This document shows positions 39,291-50,600 of a stretch of DNA of 64,000 nucleotides, piece by piece. The translations under genes and the position numbers were made by a program. Origin of the DNA: Ooceraea biroi. Taxonomy: Eukaryota; Arthropoda; Insecta; Hymenoptera; Formicidae. The stretch spans positions 6,324,001-6,388,000 of the forward strand of contig NC_039506.1 in NCBI RefSeq assembly GCF_003672135.1, given 5' to 3'. How positions within the stretch are numbered: position 1 is the stretch's first letter; every line of letters starts with the position of its first letter. The notes under the pieces are model-generated. The model was not told the DNA's origin. It ran no database searches and saw only the letters and a list, made by a program, of their open reading frames with translations.

Positions 39291-39466
39291 CCCAGATAGC
39301 AGAGAGAGTTCAAAAAGAATTCACTTGTATGTCACCAATTCTGAGTTCATTTTTAGATGCAAAAAGAATTCAAAAGAATTCTAAGAACTCTTTTTGCATC
39401 TGAAAATGAACTCAGAATTAGTGACATGACAAATGAATTCTTTTTGAACTCTCTCTGCTATCTGGG
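39291..39466. mobile_element. 176-bp palindrome, MITE-like
   Basis: It starts CCCAGATAGCAGAGAGAGTT and ends with the inverse of that. The two halves pair almost end to end through a short centre near 39370-39385, with a few mismatches and small bulges. There is no coding capacity and no clear target-site duplication. It resembles a non-autonomous DNA transposon; the superfamily is unknown. Confidence 0.75.
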
Positions 39467-41568
39467 AGATCATCAAAGAGATATTAATGTACTGATTGAC
39501 GTAATGCGTAGAACTTCAATTATAATTTTCCTTATATGTACATGTCAGTATATTAAAAACATACAAGAAACCAGTTTTTAGAAAAATAGATGCAAATAAT
39601 TCGTAACACGCGTGGATTTAAAATGTTTTTTATCTTTTTCTAAAAAGATAAATTTTTTTATTTTTATAATATACACATAATAAAATACTCGTTTTTAATT
39701 AATTAATGCATATGTAAAACAACAATAAATAAAAAATATGAGTACCAGTTTTGATTTCCGATTTGGAGTCATGTTTCTTGTCATCTTAGTTCCGTGAACC
39801 AAAAAAATGGACTTTGCAGCATTCACCATTCACGCTTTATGCTTCGAAAAGAATTTTTCTGTGAAATATATGTGTGATAGTTCTTAACAGCGTACCATAC
39901 GACAATATAGGAGATATCAAAAGTAATTTAAACATTTTGTAAAAATATCAATAAAAATACTCCTCATCAGTAACCTTGACACGCGTTATCAAAATCATGA
40001 CTGCTCTAAAGTACCTGCTGGAATTAACTATTCACTCAGTAATTAAAAATCATACTAAAAGAGAAACACAGTAATAAAAACACTTCGCTCAAAGGCAACA
40101 AACATTTAAATTGAGTGGTTTAATAAATTGCAACCGTATACATCTTGTCCCTCCTGTCAAGATAACTGGACATTTTTCAATTTAATATCTTTTACGTGCT
40201 AAGTGAACGATGTCCATTTTTTTCAAAATGTGTTTTCTTCACAAACACATTCGGTATCGTTCAATTTATTCTTACGTAATATAAAAATGACACGCACATA
40301 TTATACAACATATACGCATATATTATACAACCAAATTAATGCTATTAGGTAAGTGATGTAGAAAAAATGGAACAAAAAGTATAAAAACAACTTCATGAAT
40401 GACAGCAAAATAGAATGACTTCATCCTGTACACCTATTCGTCACTGTGAACTAAATAGATACGATAGATACTAGCTATATTGATGATCAAGCATTTTTTT
40501 AGGATCGGAATTATTTCCACTTTAGAGGCGATTTTCAAGAGCTACGCCTACTTCTTTACTCTTGCGTCACTGCTGGCGAATTCTCCAAGTGACAAGTTGC
40601 GCCGTTGAGACACAGGACTGTCACATGTCCTGTCGGCAGGTGTTTGCACGGGGCGCACTTCCTAATTACTAATCTATTCTTATTGAAATCCTCTATGTTT
40701 CTATTTTTATATATTACTATTACTATTACATTATACAACGCGACAACAGCTTTCCATGTTACCCATAAGGTACTATTGCTGACGTTTTCTTTTAACTAGC
40801 ATCCCCAATAGGTTTATTCCACTGAAGAAGAACGACTTTCGACTTTATTTGAGTAATAGAAAATACATACTATTAAGAGATTATGAATCAGATCTTCTGA
40901 ATCGTTTATGTGACTCTACAAATGACGGTATGTCGACATTGATGTTTGAGATGTTTGCATCAATGACGATAAAAATTCCTCGTTTAATTTAGAACGTTTA
41001 TCCGTTTTTATATATTTCATTTTAGAAAAGGAACATTCAGATATGTAGAACCAAACATTAAGAAAATACGAAAATACAAAGACTGCAATTTATTAATTTG
41101 GAATAAGACGATTTCTCTAAAATTTTAAAGAATTCTATTCCCTTCTCTGTCCGCGATTTAAGAGAAATATCTGTTTGCATTTTGCAAAGTTCCTACTGGA
41201 ATTTTAGATTCTGCTCCTCAATTTTAACTGCGAGAGGATTCTCGAAAAGGATTAAGTGTTTCTATTATAATTAAGTGTCGATATGTTACTAAAACACGTT
41301 TCAAATTGATTTATTATTGGTTCGAAAATATGCATGTGTTTTTTAAACTAAATGTATATCACGTTCTTCACTGATAATCCGTCAACGATGCAACCGTGAC
41401 TTGGAAGTTTCGCCGGCGTGCAGAGATGCAAGGGGAAAGAAGTAGACGTAGCTGTTGAAAATTGCATCGAAAGTGGAAGTAATTCTGATCACTGGTCAAG
41501 AATATGAATCCACTTAGCACCATTTGCCATTCGCATTGTACACTTCAAAGAGTGCTCTTCCGTGAAAC
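39467..41568. other. Spacer before copy C
   Basis: AT-rich DNA without a recognised gene. It should hold the promoter of copy C at its right end. A short more GC-rich patch at 40550-40670 is open on both strands but has no family match I can see. Confidence 0.4.
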
Positions 41569-43952
41569 ATGACAGCTTTTAACAACACATCAGACAGTAT
41601 GAAAGAAATCAGAAGTAGTTCAAAAAATCTTGATGTATACAAATATGTACTGGCTATCAAAAACATGTGTGATAAAAAATTATTTCCGGATAATTTCGAC
41701 GTCTGGACCGTAGAGGAGCAATATACTTGGATTAACGAGAATCTTGCCACGTTCTTTCCAACTGTACCGCAAACTTTGTTGCGCTACATCCCAAGTTTTT
41801 ATCAGCAACCAAATTTTGATCGATCACCAACGGAGATACCTGAATGGCTGGACATGGAAAAATATAGTAGAGGACAAAAATTGGTGCGCGATTATTATCT
41901 TTCAGTGATTTTTGCTAAAATACTCGGCATAATATATGTCTATTCTTTTGTCGATGATTTAAAACCGATTATCCAAAACAGACAAGCTGATACGCCGTAT
42001 TTAGGATTCGAAAGGTATTTTTCTTTTAATTTTATTAATTTAATTGTAATAAAATATTATACAAATTAATGATTGTGTTTTAAAACCAATAATATGTTAC
42101 GTTAAAAATATATTTTAGTTTGAAATATTATTCATACAACTTTATATAAATTGCTGGTTTCTTATCATATTTGCAAAATTGTACTTAGAAAAACTGCAAT
42201 GTGTTAAGTGTAGCATTCACTACTTACATATTTATATTTTAACGTATTTCATTAAACTCATATATCCAAAAGATTGTTACTTTAGTACACGTATCTGCCA
42301 AAAACACTTCTCAAATTTCATTTTAACAAATAATTTAGTTTTTATAAAATTCTTAAGTTATAAAATACTTTTGTGTATATAGAAACATTCATCTATGTAT
42401 ATTTTAGGTATCACGTAGACTTTTAAACATTTAATATATATAAATGTTAAATTCTTACATTTAATCTTTATTATTTATTGATATTTCTAAGATGAATTAC
42501 TAATAAATATTATACTGTTATCTCGAAAATAATTAATTTTAATATTTCTTTATAGAAATTCAATCTCTTTCAAATGCGCGCGCGCACATTCATGCACGCG
42601 TACACAAAAGTTATGACAAAATGTATATGATTTAACCAAATCTATCTTTCGTAAAACTTTTTCCTATACATTTATAACCAGCTTTTTATATTTTTTAATA
42701 TATTATTGTGCCGCATAAAGTACCAAGCACAAGCAATTTTCAAAAGCGATTTAATAATTTGCAAGGTATTTGTCAACCATACTACGAATATTGGACTGGT
42801 ATAACGGGCAGCCTTGGGTTAAAGGAACAGCCGCATGTAAAAATATGGAATATGCACATAGAATGCATTCGTTGATGAGGAAAAAACTGTGCGAGCTGGA
42901 CGATGAACAAATCGACAATGCGTCAAAAGTTGCGAAGCCATGGTGCCCGGATCGCGAATTACTTTTAAAAGATTTTGCTTTGGCTTGCCCCTTTGAAAAA
43001 TCTGGTCAACGTCCTCATATCATGCTTGAAAACTTGCCAATGCATAAACCGAAAGGTCTACATTCGACATCTATAGCAATGACTCAATGCAGCTTCATAA
43101 GTACAATTTTACTCACTCCACAAAAGCTTGGAATACATAACGCAACCGATGAAGATCTAGAAGCCTTTTGTCATATGTGGAGATATTATGGGTATTCTCT
43201 TGGACTTGATGACGAGTAAGACGATTGTAATCTTAATAAAATATGTATACTTAATAAACCATGTATATATAAATATTTTATAGATAACACTTGTGACACA
43301 CTTGTAATTATACTTATTATTATTCTTATAATTATATCTTTATTCTTTATTGTTATACGCTTATCATCATAATTTGTCAGACAGAACTTTTGCCATGGCA
43401 GCTTCGAGGAAGTAAAAGAACGTGTGCAAGATTATTATCGCTATTGGGTAATACCGAATTTGAAAGAAATTACACCCGAATGGGAACATATGACGAGGTG
43501 TCTCGTTGAACCTTTAAATTATTATCCTTTTATATATATGCCTTATAAAGTAATGATGTTATTGGCTACAGATGCATTAAATTTAGACATGCCGAATCTA
43601 TATGCTTCACTTAGTTATGCTGAATGGATTGCTCACAAAGGCTGGAAGTGAGTAATATCATTTACAGAAAAATTTCTTCAATGTTACATTGAATGTTCGA
43701 TGCACTTACTAATTGTACCAAGAAATTATGCAATATACTTAAAATTATTATAATTCGGTTTGTTATGTTTATTCCAGATTTATAATAGAGTACGCTATGA
43801 AGTTTTCAATGGTTCGAGCAGCATTGAATAAAGTTATACTCAAAATAATAGATACAGCGGTAAACTTTAGTACAGAAAAGCGAGCACAGCTTAAAAAGAG
43901 ATCAGAAGAACAATTACTAAATTTCTGTGTTAGATATCAAAACCAAACATAA
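41569..43952 (+). CDS. DUF2236 oxygenase-like protein, copy C (intact)
   Basis: Four exons, introns in phase 2: 41569-42014, 42766-43215, 43381-43647, 43778-43952; 445 aa with no lesion. The ATG starts MTAFNNTSDSMKE, matching the start of copies A and B. Family landmarks in order: LFPDNFDVWTVEEQYTWINE (about 40-60), PEWLDMEKYSRGQ (about 95), WYNGQPW and HRMHSLMRKK with the conserved histidine (about 165-190), GIHNATDEDLEAFCHMWR with GYSLGLDDE (about 275-300), ITPEWEHMTR (exon 3) and a basic C-terminal helix. DUF2236 members known elsewhere are metal/heme oxygenases; substrate and cofactor here are unknown. No signal peptide is seen. It is clearly diverged from A and B but keeps every exon boundary, so it is the older paralogue and probably the functional reference copy. 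Confidence 0.85.
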
Positions 43953-44580
43953 TTATGATATATAAACTACAAACGTAATTAGTGAAAATACTTCAGTAGA
44001 ATTATTATCGGGTTCAGGTTCGTACGCTTCCCTAAATGTATAACAATTTATAATTCCTTACACATGTTTAATATAATGGAGAAAGATATGCATAATGATA
44101 TTATTATAAAAAATATGTCACGTATACAAATAATTTTAAAAAGAAATAAAAAAATTAAGAATAGATTGACAAGAGAACAATTTATTAGTTACATTCAATA
44201 TACCTACCATAAATATATATTTCATAAAAATCACTTTTTAATATTTTTATATTACATATTCAATTAAAAATATAAATATAATACAATTTTGTATGATTAA
44301 TTGTTTGTTTGAAACAAAGGCTGTACATTTATATGGAAAAGGAGACTATAAATTGTAAAGTTATCAGAAAAGAATAATTATCCTTACCAATACCATATAT
44401 GTATATGATATTGCAGGTATTGAAACAAGTGAGTATGTATTTGACTTCTTTTTATTTTCTTTTATTATCATTTGTATATGTAATGTTTTAATATAAGTTT
44501 TTATTATCACTTATATATATGTACACAACTTTGTTTCAATAGAAAATTATCAATAAAAGTTGTATAACGAATCGATAAAA
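43953..44580. other. AT-rich 3' flank of copy C
   Basis: Probably holds the copy C 3' UTR; AATAAA occurs at 44145-44150. No gene is recognised. Confidence 0.4.
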
Positions 44581-44772
44581 CGAACGCGGAACTAGAACGG
44601 TGAAAAAGAGGAGAGAATAAATAAAACTTGCCAGTTCTCTGCCAGCCTCCAGCGAGCGTCTTCTACGCTCGTCCTCATCCTGTATCGCACTCATCTCAAC
44701 AAATTCAGGAGGTCGACGTGCATAAGAGGTGCAAAACAAAGTATCCGCTTGCTGCTCGTCCAGATCTCGTCA
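44581..44772 (-). pseudogene. Inverted copy of Plp exon 1 and its flanks
   Basis: About 190 bases on the minus strand repeat the end of the Plp 5' UTR, its first coding exon and the start of intron 1 (47602-47789). The exon copy, 44694 down to 44632, is open for all 21 codons and differs from the real exon at two bases, changing residue 4 from V to I. The GCAAGT donor is also copied. No further Plp exon follows on this strand, so it cannot make the protein. It lies 30 bases from the foldback element. Confidence 0.85.
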
Positions 44773-44802
44773 ATAGTTAAATATGAACGCGTACAATTTG
44801 AT

Positions 44803-45606
44803 CTACACACCCGAAGTTCTTTCAAAAAAGAACTCTACAAAACTAATGATATCAACAAATTGCGCCAACTACAATGGGTATTTATGCAAACCAGAAAATC
44901 TATTACTTTTTATTATTACTCTTTGGTCGATATTCATTGTTGATTCTTATTTAAGACCATCTTAAGTACATTCATAAGATATTTGAATTGATACGAATAA
45001 ATATTTTAATACATATTCATATATAAATATGTCAATACAAATGCGTTTTTTGAAAATACTTGACGCTGCTAAACCGAATAAAAAATTCTCAACAAATCGA
45101 ACCAATATGTTAATTGCCTTATTCTCTTTCTTCCTCTCTTGTGAATGTGTGTGTGTGTATTTCGGCGATTGTGTTATGTAAGTTAGGTGTGTGTGTGTGG
45201 TGAGACATTAGAGTTAAGTATAGAATAAGTGTAATTAACTAAATTTGTACATTTCGGCAAGTTGTGTAAATTAGAGTCTAAGCAAATTATTGTAATGTTT
45301 AGATTATTTAAATACTAAGAGAATTTTTTATTCAGTTTAGCAGCGCCAAGTATTTTCAAAAAACGCATTTGTATTGACATATTTATATATGCATATGTAT
45401 TAAAATATTTATTCGTATCAATTCAAATATCTTATGAATGTACTTAAGATGGTCTTAAATAAGAATCAACAATGAATATCGGCCAAAGAGTAATAATAAA
45501 AAGTAATAGATTTTCTGGTTTGCATAAATACCCATTGTAGTTGGCGCAATTTGTTGATATCATTAGTTTTGTAGAGTTCTTTTTTGAAAGAACTTCGGGC
45601 GCGTAG
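44803..45606. mobile_element. Foldback element with 288-bp inverted arms
   Basis: Left arm 44803-45090 and right arm 45319-45606 are inverted copies with few differences, separated by 228 bases that include TG-repeats. The outer ends carry a motif containing CCCGAAGTTCTTTC. There is no transposase. It could be a foldback or MITE-like DNA element, or a local inverted duplication. Confidence 0.8.
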
Positions 45607-45680
45607 AGTTTTTTTTTAAAGAACTTCGGGTGTGTAGAATTCTTTTTTGAAAGAACTTCAGGCGCGTATACTTGGCGCTT
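45586..45680. repeat. Short tandem repeat at the foldback edge
   Basis: Three units of about 33 bases built on AAAGAACTTC(G/A)GG(C/T)G(C/T)GTA, the first being the outer end of the right arm. The last runs into GGCGCGTATACTTGGCGC, and GCGCGTATACTTGGCGC recurs at about 47114 upstream of Plp. Confidence 0.75.
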
Positions 45681-46099
45681 TTTTGTACCTTTTTTAAAAA
45701 GGTAATTTTGTTGTGATTTCACACATTTTGTAGTGTGAAGTATTCTTTTTTATACTATATGAGGATTTGCATAACACGAAACATTATCTGTATTTTGTAA
45801 ACCATGTAAACTTCAAGCAATATTTTGCCGTGATATTTGATTTTGACAATTCTCTTGAAGCAATTACTTTTGACAATGCCCATGGAACATCTTTCACTTT
45901 GCGATAGCGTTCTTTTGTAACAATAATTTACAATGAGATTTTAAGGCATAAAACTTAAAATTTAGGCTCGATTGCACCTTTGTGTTTTTATAAAGGGCAC
46001 ATAAAAAAGAGACGAAGAGTGAATTAAGAGTGAATATTCTCAATTATAAGCTATATAATAAATATTCTAAATATTTTACTATTTTAATTTTTTAATTAT
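45681..46099. other. Spacer between foldback and satellite array
   Basis: AT-rich DNA with no gene or repeat that I recognise. Confidence 0.35.
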
Positions 46100-46735
46100 A
46101 TCGATATCTTAACAAATGGCAAAGTTGGCTATTTTTTATTTAACCAAATGTTAATAACTTTTAAAAGTTCAACTATAAACCAAACAACTAGAAACGATCC
46201 TGAAAAAGACAGCGCAAGCGGATTCGCGATATCTTAACAAATGGCAAAGTTAGCTAATTTTTATTCAAACCAATGTTAATAACTTTTGACAATTCAACTA
46301 CAAATGAAACAACTAGAAACGATTTTGAAAAAGACAGCGCAAGCGGATTCGCGATATCTTAACAAATGGCAAAGTTGGCTATTTTTTATTTAAACAAATG
46401 GTAATAACTTTTAAAAGTTCAACTACAAACGAAACAACTAGAAACGATTCTGAAAATGATAGCGCAAGCGGATTCGCGATATCTTAACAAATGGCAAAGT
46501 TAGCTATTTTTTATTTAAACAAATGTTAATGACTTTTGACAATTCAACTACAAACGAAACAACTAAAAACGATTTTGAAAAAGACAGCGCAAGCAGATTC
46601 GCGATATCTTAACAAATGGCAAAGGTAGCTATTTTTCATTTAAACAAATGTTAATTAATACCTTTTGAACAGTTCAACTACAAACAAAACAAAACTATAC
46701 AAACGATTGTCAAAAAGTCAGCGCAATCAGATTCT
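46100..46735. repeat. 125-bp satellite-like tandem array, five units
   Basis: The phrase TATCTTAACAAATGGCAAAG recurs with AACAAATGGC starting at 46111, 46236, 46361, 46486 and 46611, a strict 125-base period. Units 1 and 3 share ACTTTTAAAAGTTC, and units 2 and 4 share ACTTTTGACAATTC, so the array is built as 250-base dimers. Unit 5 is more diverged and contains small insertions. No coding frame runs through it. Confidence 0.95.
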
Positions 46736-47678
46736 CCATATCTCAATTCTAATGTAGAGTCTCTACATATGATCGTTATGTGTGAGTCACACAGTATACC
46801 AACAGCATCTCCGCCGGTCGGTATAAACGGAGCTGCTGCCATCTCGACGAAAAAGAACGGACTGTACATTTGATGATGATGACGACGACGTTTCTTAAAT
46901 GAAATTTTCCAATTGCAGACTTTGCGTCGCCATATCTCCGCTCGTAGGGTACGTAGAAGAAAAATGAAAACACTTTTATTACATAATTCGACCCCAAGCT
47001 ATCCATTGAGCCTACTTTGAACTTGATCCGTTCAGCGGTTATTGAGATCTAATAATCTGAGTGTCTGCGAAAGCGTCGCTTCGCGTAAACGAGTCACGGT
47101 GCGGTCTCGCTGCGCGTATACTTGGCGCGAGACACTACCGTGTCTCTTGATATAAAATTTACGTTACATTACATTATCTTACATTATCATAATTAAACAT
47201 TACAATATCTTACATAATATCAAAATATACACGATTACGGAACACTTAAACGTTTGTGCGCGTAGCGTAGGAAACGCATGTAACACAAGTTAGGTCGCTT
47301 TCTTACCGACGGGAGCGATTTAAAAACTTTCCACGGAACGATATTATCGAGCGATTGCCAACGTACTCATCGTTCTAAGCAGGTTTTTTGTACGTCGTGC
47401 TGGCACGACTGACGCGCGACCGTTTTAGACCAACCAACCGTTCCGATCGTTTCCGACAATTTTCGTTGTGCGTTCCATTGACTCGAACTGCTTTCGAAAT
47501 TTGTATTTTTATCGTTTGATCGACCAGTGAGCGGCGATACGCGATCGGCGAGTATTGCACGACGACCTACGCAGAAGCATAAGGTTTGACATGTAGCGAA
47601 TGACGAGATCTGGACGAGCGGCAAGCGGATACTTTGTTTTGCACCTCTTATGCACGTCGACCTCCAGAATTTGTCGAG
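46736..47678 (+). promoter_or_regulatory. Upstream and 5' UTR region of Plp
   Basis: This stretch holds no other gene. It contains a GC-rich hairpin-like element at about 47105-47133 (GTCTCGC ... GCGAGAC) and becomes more GC-rich toward the start at 47679. The last 77 bases are also present in the inverted copy at 44.7 kb. No TATA box is assigned; the promoter role is from position only. Confidence 0.4.
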
Positions 47679-50600
47679 ATGAGTGCGGTACAGGATGAGG
47701 ACGAGCGCAGAAGACGCTCGCTGGAGGCTGGCAGAGAACTGGCAAGTTTTATATATTCTCTCCTTTTTTTTCACCGTTCCGCGTTCGTCACGTACTTTGT
47801 ATGTTCGTGTGTATTTTGTATATTTTGTCGTTAGTTATTCTAGTACGTAACTCTATTGTTCTGTTTACGTTTGCTCAAGTTTTAATAATTATAATATTTG
47901 TTTCTTACGCGTTGCTCTCTATGTCGTTGGTTTTATTTGGAGAAAAATGCAATGGAGATTATTCTGCGTTCGGGAATGCTTTGTTTTCGCAGTATGATTG
48001 ATGTGATCATCTCGATTGTTGCAGCTGGAGAAGTACAAGGCAAGGCGGTCCACCAAGGGCAAGGGCACATGTATGGACCAAAGTGTGGAACAGTCGGACG
48101 ACGAATCGTTGCACAATGAAAAGGCCATGTCACATAAGGAATCTGTGGTAAGAGTGGCTGCTAACTTAAACTCAAATATCTGATAATTGATCTAATTGAT
48201 CTATAAATTCTGCAATCTCATGTTTTTTTCTGCTCCATTAGGCCAATGAAGGTATATCTTCACGAGACATAACGCACAGCAGCGTCAGCATAAGCGAGGG
48301 AGAAGCTGATGCTGACTTGGATGGACTGGCTGGACGAGTTGCGGAATTGGAGGAGTTGTTGCAAGGCAAGGAAGCCATAGTCGGAGCTTTAAATGCAGAA
48401 ATCGATCATTTGCGAGCCGAAGCGTCCTCGCCAAATTCATCGCAGAGCCATAATAGCAGTACACATGGAAGGGAGGTTATATCATTGTATCATATAAAAG
48501 TATGTCACATTTAAACACATAACACTCTCTGTGGTATTAAATTGTAAACATAAATTCGCATTGCGGTAATTCTAATATTCTGATTTTTTATAAATATAAA
48601 GAGAAATATTATAAATAATATAAAAAGATAAATATTATAAAATAACATCAACTGTTTCTTGTAAAACAGTTGCAGGAATTTGAGAGAGCAGTAAATCAAC
48701 GCGACAATCTAATAGAACATTTAACAGCCTCTTTGGAGCAAGCGCTATCCGCACGTGACACTGTCACGGCGCAACTCAATGCCTTGAACTTGGTGCAGTT
48801 AAACAATCCTGTGATAAATAACGTGAACTTGCAGCAAAAGGTGAGGGGCGAATTTTATGCAGTGTGCAATTGTTATAAATTATAACCCTATTAACTGTGA
48901 AAAACCTCACGAATGTTTTTAGATCGACGTTTTAGAGACGACGATGAGCGATCAAAAAGCATTGATTTGTCGGTTGAACGCGCAGTTGACAGATATTCGT
49001 AAACACGTACAAACGTTGGAGATGGAAAGGGAAACGCGGAACGCGGAAATCAACGATTACAAGATGCAAATTGATAATTTGAATGAGCAGATACGCTTCG
49101 GTGCTGCAGAGAAGAACTTGAACATCGACGAAACTTTAGAGCAGCAGAAGCAGTATGAAGCACGCGTTGACAAAATCAAACAAGATATGCAACACATTTT
49201 AAACAAGTTCACCACTGTGACAAACGCTAATGCAATGCGTCATCAGCACGAATTAAAGGTAAGCATTTACGATGTTATATATTTTATTAGAATTTCTGAA
49301 GCACGAAAATTTAAATTTCTCGATGTCTTAAAATTTATTATAAAAGCAATTAATAATAGAAAATTATAACTAAGCAATTTTTAAATAAAATTATAACCAA
49401 AAATTATATTTGAATTTAATTGTGATAGGATCTAACTTTCAAAAACGAGGCAGAGATAGCAAACATCAAAACAAAACACGAAGAATGCACGAAGGTGCTG
49501 AAGGACGAAAACAAAACGTTAGCCGATCGGTTGAATAAAGAATTGCCGGACTTGGAGAGCAGGCACGCCAAAGAACTGTCCGTCTTTCAGACGCAGTTAG
49601 CCTACTACAAGGAAACCGTCGAGACGTTGAAAGTGGAGCTAACGAGTCACGCCGACGCGCAAAGGATCGCTCAATCGGAAGTGCAGCTGTACAAATCGAA
49701 GTTCGACGAGGTAAGATTGGAGGCGGAGAACGAGCGGCGCATGCAAAGTCTGCACTTCCAACGAGAGAAAGAACTGCTGAACGAGCAAATCAAACTGCAC
49801 AAGATTCAGCTGGAGGAGATCACGTCGAAGCACATCGCGACTATGAGCATTCTCGAATCGAAGGAGAGCATCGAGCGTTCGCTGGATCAGGCCCTAACGA
49901 ACGCCGCTTCCCTGCGGCAGCAGAACGACGCGCTGAAATTCAAGCTGGACGACCTGTCGTCCAGATATTCTACAGCACAATCGATACTCGAGAACAGCCA
50001 GTTGTACGACCAGGCCTCGAGCGGCAGAATACACGAATTGGAAAGATCGTCATCGCGGTTTGACGCTACGAGCATGAGCACGAACAGCGAGCTGGCCGAA
50101 ACCATGTACAAAACGTTCGACGAGGAGGTCATTCAGCATCAGATGATGAAGCGGGAACTTGACGAGAAAACAGAGTTAGAAAAGCTGCTGGTTGACAGGA
50201 TCCACGCAATCGAGGAGGATTTGCTCAAGGCGAGGGACGAGTTGGAAGAGAGCAATCTCGCGAAGGAGGCCTACGAGAAGCAACTGAAAGACATGAAGAA
50301 CACGTGCGACAAGCTGCAGCAGGAAGTCAATTCGTTGCGCGAGCCAAGTTGCGCGACGCCTCGCGACGCTTCCGCTCGGGAATACCCGGACGATGCTTCG
50401 GCGAACGACGAGGGTGACTTGGCGCAACGGCTGAAGGATCACCAGGAAATCGAAAGCCTGAAATTACTGGTAGAGGAGAAAGAAACGGAAAACGCGAGCC
50501 TCAAGAAAGATCTGACGGAAATGACGGAGAAGGCGAGGAGGCTGGAAACGAACTGCAACCAGTTGAAAGACGGCCTGGCCCAGGCATGGGCTCAGTGCGC

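Noticed and set aside
40550..40800. Short frames on both strands in a more GC-rich patch
   Set aside because: No splice structure or recognisable motif; not enough to call a gene or element.
45444..45722. 92-codon minus-strand frame with repeated PEVLSKKNST
   Set aside because: It is a by-product of the tandem motif and inverted arms of the foldback element; no protein features.
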